Below are positions 11,296 through 19,944 of a stretch of 64,000 nucleotides of DNA, in pieces. The stretch spans positions 806,001-870,000 of the forward strand of contig CP076354.1 of the NCBI GenBank assembly GCA_018798825.1, in the 5' to 3' direction. The DNA comes from Ochrobactrum sp. BTU1 (GTDB taxonomy: Bacteria; Pseudomonadota; Alphaproteobacteria; Rhizobiales; Rhizobiaceae). The translations under genes were made by a program, and so were the position numbers. The first letter of the stretch is position 1. Each line of letters opens with the position of its first letter. The notes beneath the pieces are model-generated. The model was not told the DNA's origin. It made no database searches and was given only the letters and a program-made list of their open reading frames with translations.

Positions 11296-11565
11296 ATGAC
11301 CATCGTTTCCGGCGTCGCAATGTATTTTATCTTCTGGTGGATAACGTTGTTTGCCCTTCTACCCGTTGGCTTGCGCACACAGGCCGAAGAAAAAGAGGTC
11401 ACATTGGGCACCGTTGCCAGTGCTCCTGCAAAGCCACGCATCGGTCTCGCCTTTCTGCGTACGACCTTTGTCGCGACCGCTATCTTCTGTCTCTATTGTT
11501 ACATGACGCAGGTCCAGGGTTTTGGGCTTGATGATATTCCGCACTTCTTTCCCGATCTGAAGTAA
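11296..11565 (+). CDS. DUF1467 family small membrane protein
   Basis: This 89-aa protein has two hydrophobic segments, near residues 5-25 (MYFIFWWITLFALLPVG) and 55-72, joined by a short charged loop. The tryptophan-rich first helix followed by PVGLRTQAE is the hallmark of DUF1467 proteins, which are found beside mce in many Rhizobiales. Function is unknown. GAGGAGGC lies just upstream of the ATG at 11296, overlapping the end of mce. Nothing in the sequence points to an enzymatic role. Confidence 0.85.
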   Translation: MTIVSGVAMYFIFWWITLFALLPVGLRTQAEEKEVTLGTVASAPAKPRIGLAFLRTTFVATAIFCLYCYMTQVQGFGLDDIPHFFPDLK

Positions 11566-11604
11566 AAGCGGACACTCTATTTCCAAAAAATTGTAAAATG
11601 AAAA

Positions 11605-11635
11605 AACCAAATGCCTATTTTTTAGGCATTTGGTT
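11605..11635 (-). terminator. Perfect 13-bp hairpin with a T-run on the minus strand
   Basis: The arms at 11605-11617 and 11623-11635 pair over 13 bases with a 5-base loop. An A-run precedes the hairpin on the plus strand (11601-11606), so the U-tract needed for intrinsic termination exists only for minus-strand transcripts. It could still help to stop the plus-strand mce-DUF1467 transcript as a simple stem. Confidence 0.6.
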
Positions 11636-11903
11636 CACGCTAGGCATTTTCGCGGCTGTTGCTGCCTAGAGGCTATGAATCTAAAACTCATCAATTCTTT
11701 ATAACTGTTTGAATCGATAGAAAATTAGCGCTTCTAGAAACTCGCTCTATGATGAAAATCGGCTGTCGATAACATGGTGTTCAAGCCAATAAAAAAGAGC
11801 ACCCTACGCTGCGTTTTGCAGTCAGAGAAATAATAATACTATCAATGGGTTAATTCTGCGGGAGTTGGCTTTTTTATTGCGAGTTAAGTAAAGCCAAAAA
11901 AAA

Positions 11904-11923
11904 AGCAAGGCTTTCGCCTTGCT
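11904..11923 (-). terminator. Intrinsic terminator of the small minus-strand ORF
   Basis: AGCAAGGC (11904-11911) pairs with GCCTTGCT (11916-11923) over a 4-base loop. On the minus strand the stem is followed at once by nine T residues (plus-strand A-run 11895-11903). The stem abuts the stop codon of the ORF at 11922-12080, which is the usual arrangement of a rho-independent terminator. Confidence 0.75.
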
Positions 11924-12080
11924 AGTCGAATACGCGTTCGACCCGTTTCCATTTTACTGGCGGCAGCGAGTAATCGCGCCTGGATCCATCCTCCCAAGAC
12001 TTTGACCGCGTGAACCAACGGTTAATTCCGTTGTTAGGCTTATTGATGAAAAAAATAGCGGACTGCACAGCTTTTGTCAC
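11922..12080 (-). CDS. Small hypothetical protein (52 aa), not recognised
   Basis: The frame starts at GTG (12080), preceded by an in-frame TTG, and is closed upstream by a TGA, so only these starts are possible. The product would be 52 aa with a short hydrophobic start (AIFFINK) and a basic, aromatic C-terminal half ending VKWKRVERVFD. A GAAAGA stretch about 8 bases upstream is a weak ribosome-binding site. The stop codon abuts a minus-strand intrinsic terminator, which is the main support. I do not recognise the family; coding status is inferred. Confidence 0.45.
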   Translation of the reverse strand: MTKAVQSAIFFINKPNNGINRWFTRSKSWEDGSRRDYSLPPVKWKRVERVFD

Positions 12081-12374
12081 CAAAAATCTTTCACAATGTC
12101 ATATTTCGTTCGTAATTTTTCCCAGAAGGATGTGCAGTTTAATTAATGTATTGAAATTGAATATAAATCTCGCTGTGTATAGTTTCTTGCGATCTACTTT
12201 CATGTTTAGGTGATGTTTGTGGATGGCAAAAACCCATATCAGCAAAGCAGCGGCGGGCGGGTTTTCAACAGCGGCATAACCCGTTATGAAACCGGCAAGT
12301 TTGCTTAATTTTTGCCTGATTCTACACGCACTCAGTTGATACTCAGGCAATCTCTCTCTTGATCGGTGGTCACG

Positions 12375-13697
12375 ATGCGTCTGTCGCAGTATTTTTTGCC
12401 CATTCTGAAGGAAAACCCAAAAGAGGCAGAAATTGTCTCTCATAGGTTGATGCTGCGCGCGGGTATGATCCGTCAGCAGTCGGCAGGCATTTATTCATGG
12501 CTCCCGCTTGGTCTGAAAGTGCTCAACAAGGTTTGCAACATCATTCGTGAAGAGCAGAACCGTGCTGGCGCGAATGAAATTCTTATGCCGACGATCCAGT
12601 CCGCCGACCTTTGGCGTGAAAGCGGTCGTTATGATGCATACGGCAAAGAAATGCTGCGCATTCAGGACCGTCAGGAGCGTGAAATGCTCTTCGGACCGAC
12701 GAATGAAGAAATGGTTACGGATATTTTCCGTTCCTACGTGCGTTCCTATAAGGATCTGCCGCTGAACCTTTATCACATTCAGTGGAAATTCCGCGACGAA
12801 GTGCGTCCGCGTTTCGGTGTGATGCGCTCGCGTGAGTTCCTCATGAAAGACGCCTATTCGTTCGACCTCGATTATGAGGGCGCGAAGATGGCTTACTACC
12901 GCATGTTCGTCTCTTATCTGCGCACCTTTGCTCGCGTCGGTCTGCAGGCAATTCCGATGCGTGCCGATACCGGCCCGATCGGTGGTGATCTCAGCCACGA
13001 ATTCATCATTCTGGCTGAAACCGGCGAAAGCCAGGTTTATTGCGATAAAGCCTATCTCGATCTCGCCGTTCCGGGCGCAGATACGGATTTCCGAAATGAC
13101 GAACAGCTGACGGATATCGTCACTCGCTGGACGACGCCTTACGCAGCAACTGACGAAATGCATGATGAAGCGGAATGGTCAGCGGTGAAAGCCGATGATC
13201 AGGTTTCCGCGCGTGGCATCGAAGTCGGCCATATCTTCCATTTTGGCACCAAGTATTCCGAGCCAATGGGCGCAAAAGTGCAGGGCCCAGATGGCAAGGA
13301 ACACCTTGTTTCGATGGGCTCTTACGGTATCGGTCCTTCGCGTCTGGTGGCGGCTGCTATTGAAGCGTCCCACGACGAAGCAGGCATCATCTGGCCAAAG
13401 GCGATTGCGCCTTTCGGTGTTGGCATTGTCAACATGAAGCCGGGCGATGAAGGCTGCGATGGCGTGAGCGAAAAGCTCTATGAAGCATTCACCAATGCTG
13501 GGATCGATCCGCTTCTCGACGACACGGATAACCGTCCGGGTTCCAAGTTTGCGACAATGGATCTGATCGGCTTGCCTCATCAGGTTATCGTCGGTCCGCG
13601 TGGCGTTGCGGCTGGCGAAGTCGAGGTCAAGGACCGTAAGACCGGTGAGCGTCAGAATCTCACCGTCGAAGCAGCAATCAACCTTTTGACGGCTTAA
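12375..13697 (+). CDS. proS: Prolyl-tRNA synthetase, short form
   Basis: The enzyme charges tRNA-Pro. The 440-aa protein starts [11 protein letters not shown] and has class II motifs: motif 1 near [16 protein letters not shown], motif 2 in [22 protein letters not shown] near residue 138, and motif 3 in [13 protein letters not shown] near residue 317, then an anticodon-binding domain. It is far shorter than the roughly 570-aa E. coli type because the editing insertion between motifs 2 and 3 is missing, as is usual in alphaproteobacteria. ATG 12375 is preferred to GTG 12366 because it matches the family N-terminus. lolC/E follows after 2 bases. Confidence 0.96.
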   Translation: MRLSQYFLPILKENPKEAEIVSHRLMLRAGMIRQQSAGIYSWLPLGLKVLNKVCNIIREEQNRAGANEILMPTIQSADLWRESGRYDAYGKEMLRIQDRQEREMLFGPTNEEMVTDIFRSYVRSYKDLPLNLYHIQWKFRDEVRPRFGVMRSREFLMKDAYSFDLDYEGAKMAYYRMFVSYLRTFARVGLQAIPMRADTGPIGGDLSHEFIILAETGESQVYCDKAYLDLAVPGADTDFRNDEQLTDIVTRWTTPYAATDEMHDEAEWSAVKADDQVSARGIEVGHIFHFGTKYSEPMGAKVQGPDGKEHLVSMGSYGIGPSRLVAAAIEASHDEAGIIWPKAIAPFGVGIVNMKPGDEGCDGVSEKLYEAFTNAGIDPLLDDTDNRPGSKFATMDLIGLPHQVIVGPRGVAAGEVEVKDRKTGERQNLTVEAAINLLTA

Positions 13698-13699
13698 AC

Positions 13700-15016
13700 A
13701 TGAGCAGTGCGGCGGCAGCAAAATCTGATGGTAAGCAGAAGGCGTCTGATAAGGCACCTTCTTCTGGCCCATTCTCAGCCTTTGAGCGGATGATCGCATG
13801 GCGCTATCTGCGAGCGCGCCGCCGCGAAACGTTTATTTCGGTGATTGCCGGTTTCTCGTTCACCGGTATCATGCTCGGCGTCGCTACACTCATCATCGTT
13901 ATGGCGGTGATGAATGGTTTCCGCGCTGAGCTTCTGAATAGAATTCTGGGCATCAACGGACATCTCATCATGCAGCCGATAGATCGGCCACTTGATGATT
14001 ATGCCAGCCTGATTACCCGCATTGATGGCATTTCCGGTGTGAAATTTGCTATTCCTGTCGTCGAAGGACAGGCTTTGGTGCAGGGCAATATCGGCGCCGG
14101 CACTGGTGCTCTGGTTCGTGGTCTTCGTGAGGAAGATCTTGCCAAGCTCAAGCTCGTTTCTGACAATATCAAGCAAGGCACTTTGCAGGGCTTTGATCAG
14201 GGCGGCGGCGTGGCCATTGGCACACGTATGGCTGAAAACCTTGGCCTTTCTATTGGCGATACGCTGCGCGTTATCTCACCCGATGGCGATGTGACGCCAT
14301 TTGGCGTCAACCCGCGCGTCAAAGCCTACCCGATTGTCGCGATTTTTGAGATCGGTATGTCGGAATATGATGCGTCCATCGTCATGATGCCGCTATCGGA
14401 AGCGCAGCTTTTCTTCAATCAGGAAGGCAAAGTGCAGTCGCTGGAAATCTTTGTCGATAATCCTGATAAAGTAGATGCCATGCGAGCACCCGTTGAGGAA
14501 GTTGCAGCGCGTCAAATCTCCATGGTCGATTGGCGTCAGCGCAACCAGACGTTCTTCTCTGCCTTGCAGGTTGAGCGTAACGTCATGTTCATGATCCTGA
14601 CGCTGATCGTGCTTGTGGCCGCACTCAATATCATTTCCGGCCTTATCATGCTGGTGAAGGATAAAGGGCGCGACATCGCTATCCTTCGAACCATGGGGGC
14701 AACGCGTGGCGCGGTCATGCGGATATTCCTGATGACGGGCGCTGCGATTGGCGTGACGGGTACGCTTGCAGGCGTGGTTCTCGGTGTCGTCGTATGTCTT
14801 AACGTCGAACGGATTCGACAGTTCTTCTCGTGGCTTTCGGGCACGACCCTGTTTAATCCGGAGCTTTATTTCCTGAGCACGCTGCCCGCGAAGATGGATG
14901 TTGGTGAAACATTCTCCGTTATAGCAATGGCTTTGGTCCTTTCTTTTATTGCCACCATTTTGCCGGCATGGCGCGCTGCTAAGCTCGATCCGGTCGAAGC
15001 CCTGAGGTATGAATAA
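13700..15016 (+). CDS. lolC: Lipoprotein-releasing ABC transporter permease (LolC/LolE family)
   Basis: This inner-membrane permease works with LolD to release outer-membrane lipoproteins to the carrier LolA. The 438-aa product has an N-terminal helix near residues 48-72, a large periplasmic domain of about 230 residues, and three C-terminal helices near 290-420, the standard LolC/E plan. The basic, Ala/Ser-rich first 25 residues are an unusual extension. Only one permease gene lies here, as in many alphaproteobacteria where a single LolF-like protein may form a homodimer. Its stop overlaps the start of lolD by one base. Confidence 0.9.
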   Translation: MSSAAAAKSDGKQKASDKAPSSGPFSAFERMIAWRYLRARRRETFISVIAGFSFTGIMLGVATLIIVMAVMNGFRAELLNRILGINGHLIMQPIDRPLDDYASLITRIDGISGVKFAIPVVEGQALVQGNIGAGTGALVRGLREEDLAKLKLVSDNIKQGTLQGFDQGGGVAIGTRMAENLGLSIGDTLRVISPDGDVTPFGVNPRVKAYPIVAIFEIGMSEYDASIVMMPLSEAQLFFNQEGKVQSLEIFVDNPDKVDAMRAPVEEVAARQISMVDWRQRNQTFFSALQVERNVMFMILTLIVLVAALNIISGLIMLVKDKGRDIAILRTMGATRGAVMRIFLMTGAAIGVTGTLAGVVLGVVVCLNVERIRQFFSWLSGTTLFNPELYFLSTLPAKMDVGETFSVIAMALVLSFIATILPAWRAAKLDPVEALRYE

Positions 15017-15699
15017 TGGCGGCTGAAGTCATTCTGCGTCTGGAAAATGTCAGCCGTGCCTATAAGGAAGCTGATCGCGAACTCGTTATTCTTAAGGACG
15101 CAAATTTTACGCTGCGTCGCGGAGAGATGGTGGCACTTGTTGCGCCGTCTGGCGCTGGCAAGTCGACCCTGCTGCACACGGCGGGCCTGCTTGAGCGTCC
15201 GGATGCAGGTGACGTCATTCTTGATGGCCGTTCATGTGGCGGGCTGTCGGAAGACGAGCGAACTTCTGTTCGTCGCAACGATGTCGGCTTTGTTTATCAG
15301 TTTCATCACCTGCTGCCGGAGTTCTCTGCTTTGGAAAATGTGATGATGCCACAGATGATCCGCGGCCTTCCACCGAAGGCTGCAACGGTGCGTGCGCAAC
15401 AGCTGCTCGACTATATGAAGATCGGCAAACGTGCGTCGCATCGTCCTGCCGAGCTTTCTGGTGGTGAGCAGCAACGTGTCGCAATTGCGCGCGCGGTAGC
15501 CAACGCACCGCTCGTTCTGCTGGCGGATGAACCGACAGGCAACCTTGACCCGACCACTTCGTCCTACGTCTTTGGGGCGCTTGAAGCGCTCGTGCGGCAG
15601 TCGGGACTGGCAGCTCTGATCGCGACCCATAACCATGAGCTCGCTCGTCGTATGGATCGTCGCGTCACCCTTAAAGAGGGCAAGGTCGTTGATGTCTGA
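15016..15699 (+). CDS. lolD: Lipoprotein-releasing system ATP-binding protein
   Basis: LolD is the ATPase of the LolCDE lipoprotein exporter. The 227-aa protein has Walker [12 protein letters not shown] near residue 43, the signature [14 protein letters not shown] near 148, and Walker [13 protein letters not shown] near 169. It starts on the last base of the permease stop, so the two are translationally coupled. A 6-bp stem with a short T-run at 15699-15716 overlaps the end of the gene and may be a weak terminator. Confidence 0.95.
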   Translation: MAAEVILRLENVSRAYKEADRELVILKDANFTLRRGEMVALVAPSGAGKSTLLHTAGLLERPDAGDVILDGRSCGGLSEDERTSVRRNDVGFVYQFHHLLPEFSALENVMMPQMIRGLPPKAATVRAQQLLDYMKIGKRASHRPAELSGGEQQRVAIARAVANAPLVLLADEPTGNLDPTTSSYVFGALEALVRQSGLAALIATHNHELARRMDRRVTLKEGKVVDV

Positions 15700-15715
15700 C
15701 GTCCAAAGGGACGTT

Positions 15716-15890
15716 TAAAAGTATTTCCAGCAAAAGTGCGAAGCGCCTATGCATGGAAATCAGTTCGTCGGACTGATTTCTTTTCCTGCTGCGATGCGTC
15801 GGATAATACATAAAGCCAAATAGTTGCAGCGGTTCCAACGTTCATTCTCAACTGGAACCGCTGTAAAAGCAGCTATAGAGCGCTTTTCCA
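15716..15890. repeat. Composite palindromic repeat region (Bru-RS-like fragments)
   Basis: The stretch contains AGCAAAAGTGCGAAGCG, also seen (as its complement) in the element at 63112-63320, and a perfect 11-bp inverted repeat CAGCGGTTCCA (15827-15837) / TGGAACCGCTG (15853-15863). The same CAGCGGTT...AACCGCTG module occurs at about 63164-63206. It looks like a rearranged copy of the dispersed intergenic repeat of this genome. Confidence 0.6.
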
Positions 15891-16057
15891 ATGGTTCAGT
15901 TTAAACCGTGGATGCTTTAGCATTCTGCGTCAGCTGTTCTCCGCATAGATCTCATATTGTTGATCATTGAACGCCGGTGGCCATGCTGCCGGCGATTGCA
16001 TGTTTATTTTTCATAAACCTTAAATACATGACTGCAGCAGAACGGGTGTTGACTTTA

Positions 16058-16072
16058 GAACAAAAATGGAAC
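16058..16072. promoter_or_regulatory. LexA operator (SOS box), GAAC-N7-GAAC
   Basis: GAAC at 16058-16061 and GAAC at 16069-16072 are separated by exactly 7 bases. This is the complement of the GTTC-N7-GTTC direct-repeat box bound by alphaproteobacterial LexA. A TTGACT -35-like hexamer lies 3 bases upstream (16049-16054); no convincing -10 can be named. The box ends 38 bases before the start of the small membrane-peptide gene, so it overlaps the likely promoter. Confidence 0.7.
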
Positions 16073-16110
16073 AAAAACTAAACATACGTGAACAAAGAGG
16101 AGTTATCCCA

Positions 16111-16197
16111 ATGACCGATCTCGTCTACGACGTTTTGTCTTTCGTCTCCGTCAGCCTGTTCGTTGCTACCTTTGCTATCTGGGTAAGCGTAATCTGA
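16111..16197 (+). CDS. 28-aa single-pass membrane peptide, putative SOS-induced (SidA-like)
   Basis: The ORF encodes 28 residues: MTDLVYDVLSF at the start, then a continuous hydrophobic stretch (VSVSLFVATFAIWVSVI) to the end, enough for one membrane helix. A strong AGAGGAG ribosome-binding site lies 8 bases before the ATG. A GAAC-N7-GAAC LexA box lies 38 bases upstream. Small size, one helix and SOS control recall SidA of Caulobacter, a 29-aa inner-membrane division inhibitor; homology cannot be shown by eye. The function as a division inhibitor is inference; that the ORF is translated is well supported by the ribosome-binding site. Confidence 0.7.
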   Translation: MTDLVYDVLSFVSVSLFVATFAIWVSVI

Positions 16198-16416
16198 AAG
16201 CGTAATGCGGGTTCTTCTGTGAACCCCGATGATAGTAGCGACCGTCACGCTGGACATCGTTGCGGTATTCCCCGAAACTGCCTAAATGGGCGATAAGAGT
16301 CGCCCGTTAGAGTGTGCAAATCCATATAGTGATTGGCACGCGGATGGCGCTGAAGGCATGATGTCGTTGTCATGATATTGCAGTGCGTTTAGCTCTGCAA
16401 AGAACGGGGAAATAGT

Positions 16417-19400
16417 ATGAATGATAAAGCAAGCATTTTAGCGGGCGGGGGCAAGTCGTCACCTCGTTTCGTTCATCTGCGAGTTCATTCTGCTTACTCC
16501 TTGTTGGAAGGCGCGCTGCCTGTCGGCAAGATCATCAAACAGGCGATTGCCGATCAAGCACCGGCCATCGCGATAACTGACAGCAACAACCTTTTCGGCG
16601 CTCTCGAGTTTGCACAAAAGGCGTCAAAGGATGGTTTGCAGCCAATCATAGGCTGCCAGCTGGATGTTGCTTTTGGCGATCACAACGATAACAGCCGCAG
16701 TGCAAACCGACGATTGGTTCTCGATCTTGCACCTCTGGTTTTCCTCGCTTCGACTGAGGAAGGTTATGCGAACGTTGTCAGGCTTGTCAGCCGAGCGTTT
16801 CTTGATACGCAATCGGGAGACCCAGTGCATGTCGATGCAAGCTGGTTATCTGATCTGTCAGAAGACGTGATTGTTCTTTCAGGCGGCCCTTTGGGGCCAA
16901 TCGGACGCGCATTTGCTGCTGATCGTCCCGATCGCGCTGAAACCCGTTTGGCCTTTTTGAAAGAAGCATTCGGTGATCGGCTTTATGTCGAGTTGCAGCG
17001 GCAGGCGGGCTATGATCGCGCGCTTGAGGCAAAGACCGTCGAGTTAGCATATGCGATGGAACTGCCGCTCGTCGCGACCAATGAAGCTTTCTTTTTGAAA
17101 GCCGAGGATTTTGAAGCGCACGACGCGCTTCTTGCCATCGCTGAAGGTCAAATTCTATCCAATGATGATCGCCGTCGCTTGACGCCGGATCATCATTTGA
17201 AAAGCCGTTCGGAAATGGCTGCCCTGTTTGCAGACCTGCCCGAAGCGCTCGAAAACACGATTGAAATCGCCGAGCGGTGCAGCTGGTTCACGCAGACACG
17301 TCAGCCGATCCTACCGCGTTTCACCGGCGAGTCTGACGATCCTGAAGCAGCCATTCAGGCGGAAGCTGACGAGCTGGCACGTCAGGCGCGTGAAGGCCTG
17401 CAGATGCGGTTGGAAACAGCAGGTCTTGCTGAAGGCTATACAGAAGAACAATATGCCGAACGTCTCGATTACGAGATCGGCATTATTACCCGCATGAAAT
17501 TCCCGGGTTACTTCCTGATCGTTGCGGACTTTATCAAATGGGCCAAACAACAGGGTATTCCTGTAGGACCGGGGCGTGGTTCTGGTGCGGGTTCGCTCGT
17601 CGCTTATGCTTTGACGATTACAGACGTTGATCCGCTGCGCTTCTCGCTTCTGTTCGAACGCTTCCTCAATCCAGATCGCGTATCGATGCCCGACTTCGAT
17701 ATCGACTTCTGTCAGGATCGTCGCGAAGAAGTTATTCGCTACGTTCAGGAGAAATACGGGCGCGATCAGGTCGCGCAGATCATCACCTTCGGTACTTTGC
17801 AGGCGCGTGCTGTGCTACGCGACGTGGGCCGTGTTCTCGAAATGCCATACGGTCAGGTTGATCGTCTCTGTAAGCTTGTACCGCAGAACCCGGCCAATCC
17901 GGTGTCTCTGGCACAAGCCATCGAGACTGAGCCAAAGATCAATGAAGAGCGCGAGAAGGAGCCCGTTGTTGGCCGTCTTCTTGATATGGCGCTGAAGCTT
18001 GAAGGACTGTATCGTCACGCCTCGACCCACGCCGCCGGTATCGTCATCGGCGATCGTCCGCTTTCTGAACTCGTGCCGATGTATCGCGATCCACGTTCCG
18101 ATATGCCGGTCACTCAGTTCAATATGAAATGGGTCGAGCAAGCCGGGTTGGTCAAGTTCGACTTTCTGGGTCTGAAAACACTGACGGTTCTCGAAACAGC
18201 CGTGAAGCTCGTTGCACGCAAGGGCATCGATATAGACCTGTCGCGCCTGCCGCTCGATGATGAACTCACCTATGAAATGCTGTCGCGCGGCGAAACGGTC
18301 GGCGTGTTCCAGGTGGAAAGTGCCGGTATGCGTAAGGCGTTGCTTGGTATGCGTCCCGACCGGATCGAGGATATTATTGCGCTTGTTGCGCTTTATCGCC
18401 CTGGTCCGATGGAAAACATCCCGACCTATAATGCGCGCAAGAACGGTGAGGAGGAAATCGCCTCCATTCATCCAAAAATCGACGATCTGATCAAGGAAAC
18501 GCAGGGCGTTATCGTTTATCAGGAACAGGTGATGCAGATCGCACAGGTGCTTTCCGGCTATTCGCTCGGTGAAGCTGATCTTCTGCGCCGCGCGATGGGT
18601 AAAAAAATCCGCGAAGAAATGGACAAGCAGCGTGTCCGTTTTGTTGATGGTGCGATCGAAGGTGGTGTTGATAAGGCTCAGGCGAATATGATTTTCGACC
18701 TGTTGGCTAAGTTCGCTGACTACGGCTTCAACAAGTCGCACGCTGCTGCCTATGCGATTGTCTCCTACCAAACTGCCTATATGAAGGCGCATTATCCAGT
18801 TGAGTTTCTAGCGGCATCGATGACCTATGATATGTCGAACGCAGATAAGCTCAATGATTTCCGTCGTGATGCAAATCGTTTGGCAATCGATGTTGTGACA
18901 CCTTCCGTCATGACATCGTTCCGTCCTTTCGAGGTGGGCGAGAAGAAGATTTTCTATTCTTTGGCAGCAATCAAGGGCGTGGGCGAAGCTGCCGTTGATC
19001 ATATCGTCAGTGTGCGGTCCGAAAAGCCGTTTGAAAGCCTTGAGGATTTCTGTGAGCGGATCGATCCGAAAATCGTCAATCGCCGCGTAACGGAAAGCCT
19101 GATCAATGCAGGCGCACTTGATTGCTTTGGTCGCGACCGTGCTGCAATGAGCGCGGGTATGGACCGCATTATGGGCTTCGCGCAGCGCACGCAGGAAAAT
19201 GCGGCCAGCGGCCAGTCCGATATTTTTGGGCTTTCAGGTGCTCCGAAAGAAACACTGATTCTTCCGCAGGCAGCGCCATGGCTCCCTTCGGAAAAGTTGC
19301 ATCGCGAGTTTCAGGCAGTTGGCTTTTATTTGTCCGCCCATCCGCTCGATGAATATCGTCAGGTCCTTGACCGGATGCGTGTGCAGAGCTGGGCCGATTT

Positions 19401-19905
19401 CTCGGCGGCGGTGAAGCGTGGTGCAAATGCAGGTCGTCTTGCCGGAACAGTAACCACCAGACAGGAGCGTAAGACGCGCACAGGCAACAAAATGGGCATT
19501 GTGCAGCTGTCGGATGCCACCGGCCAGTTTGAAGCCGTACTTTTCTCGGAAGGTCTCGCGCAGTACCGCGACCTGCTTGAAAGCGGTAAATCGGTGGTGA
19601 TCACAGTTGCCGCGGAAAACCGTCCAGAAGGGATTGGCCTCAGAATTCAGACGGTGCAGTCGCTCGAGGACGAAGCCTGCCGGATGCAGAAGGCACTCCG
19701 GCTCTATCTTCGTTCAGCGGAAGCGGTGAAGCATATTGTTCCGCATTTCAACACGCGTGGCGACGGTCAGGTGAGCCTGATTGTCATTAAGGAAGAAGGT
19801 CAGCGCGAAGTCGAGATTGAGCTTCCCCACCGCTATCGCGTCAGTCCGCAAATTGCGAGCGCGATGAAGGCAATTCCAGGTGTCGTTGAAGTTGAACTGG
19901 TCTAA
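16417..19905 (+). CDS. dnaE: DNA polymerase III subunit alpha
   Basis: This is the replicative polymerase catalytic subunit. The 1162-aa protein has an N-terminal PHP domain (HLRVHSAYSLLEGAL near residue 22), the palm-domain aspartates in PDFDIDFCQDRR near residue 425, a tandem helix-hairpin-helix region (IKGVGEAAVDHI near 850), and a C-terminal OB fold near 1000-1080. Length and N-terminus fit the housekeeping DnaE1 rather than the SOS-induced DnaE2/ImuC. A GGGGA site lies 9 bases before the ATG. It ends at a strong bidirectional terminator. Confidence 0.97.
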   Translation: MNDKASILAGGGKSSPRFVHLRVHSAYSLLEGALPVGKIIKQAIADQAPAIAITDSNNLFGALEFAQKASKDGLQPIIGCQLDVAFGDHNDNSRSANRRLVLDLAPLVFLASTEEGYANVVRLVSRAFLDTQSGDPVHVDASWLSDLSEDVIVLSGGPLGPIGRAFAADRPDRAETRLAFLKEAFGDRLYVELQRQAGYDRALEAKTVELAYAMELPLVATNEAFFLKAEDFEAHDALLAIAEGQILSNDDRRRLTPDHHLKSRSEMAALFADLPEALENTIEIAERCSWFTQTRQPILPRFTGESDDPEAAIQAEADELARQAREGLQMRLETAGLAEGYTEEQYAERLDYEIGIITRMKFPGYFLIVADFIKWAKQQGIPVGPGRGSGAGSLVAYALTITDVDPLRFSLLFERFLNPDRVSMPDFDIDFCQDRREEVIRYVQEKYGRDQVAQIITFGTLQARAVLRDVGRVLEMPYGQVDRLCKLVPQNPANPVSLAQAIETEPKINEEREKEPVVGRLLDMALKLEGLYRHASTHAAGIVIGDRPLSELVPMYRDPRSDMPVTQFNMKWVEQAGLVKFDFLGLKTLTVLETAVKLVARKGIDIDLSRLPLDDELTYEMLSRGETVGVFQVESAGMRKALLGMRPDRIEDIIALVALYRPGPMENIPTYNARKNGEEEIASIHPKIDDLIKETQGVIVYQEQVMQIAQVLSGYSLGEADLLRRAMGKKIREEMDKQRVRFVDGAIEGGVDKAQANMIFDLLAKFADYGFNKSHAAAYAIVSYQTAYMKAHYPVEFLAASMTYDMSNADKLNDFRRDANRLAIDVVTPSVMTSFRPFEVGEKKIFYSLAAIKGVGEAAVDHIVSVRSEKPFESLEDFCERIDPKIVNRRVTESLINAGALDCFGRDRAAMSAGMDRIMGFAQRTQENAASGQSDIFGLSGAPKETLILPQAAPWLPSEKLHREFQAVGFYLSAHPLDEYRQVLDRMRVQSWADFSAAVKRGANAGRLAGTVTTRQERKTRTGNKMGIVQLSDATGQFEAVLFSEGLAQYRDLLESGKSVVITVAAENRPEGIGLRIQTVQSLEDEACRMQKALRLYLRSAEAVKHIVPHFNTRGDGQVSLIVIKEEGQREVEIELPHRYRVSPQIASAMKAIPGVVEVELV

Positions 19906-19911
19906 TAAAAA

Positions 19912-19939
19912 AAGCCGGCTGGGAATATACAGCCGGCTT
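19912..19939. terminator. Bidirectional intrinsic terminator between dnaE and the monooxygenase gene
   Basis: AAGCCGGCT (19912-19920) pairs with AGCCGGCTT (19931-19939). An A-run lies on the left and a T-run on the right, so it can stop both the dnaE transcript and the convergent minus-strand transcript. Confidence 0.9.
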
Positions 19940-19944
19940 TTGTT

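Larger units (their letters stand above)
11566..12374. other. 809-base gap between DUF1467 gene and proS
   Basis: This gap is more AT-rich than its surroundings. It holds two hairpins oriented as minus-strand terminators (11605-11635 and 11904-11923) and a 52-aa minus-strand ORF (11922-12080) described separately. No tRNA, riboswitch or long ORF is evident. The plus-strand ORF at 12010-12213 has no ribosome-binding site and looks accidental. The stretch 11640-11900 has no feature I can support. Confidence 0.6.
15700..16416. other. 717-base gap between lolD and dnaE
   Basis: From left to right the gap holds a weak terminator, repeat fragments (15716-15890), about 150 bases with nothing recognised, a LexA-type operator (16058-16072), a 28-codon membrane-peptide gene (16111-16197), a 6-bp hairpin GGGTTC/GAACCC at 16209-16226, and a further 190 bases leading to dnaE in which I see no defined signal. 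Confidence 0.6.

Noticed and set aside
12010..12213. 67-aa plus-strand ORF in the gap before proS
   Set aside because: No ribosome-binding site, unusual composition, and overlap with a better supported minus-strand ORF and its start region.
16417..19905. dnaE as the SOS-induced mutagenic polymerase
   Set aside because: N-terminus, length and context fit the replicative DnaE1; no imuA or imuB gene is nearby, so the LexA box is assigned to the small peptide gene instead.
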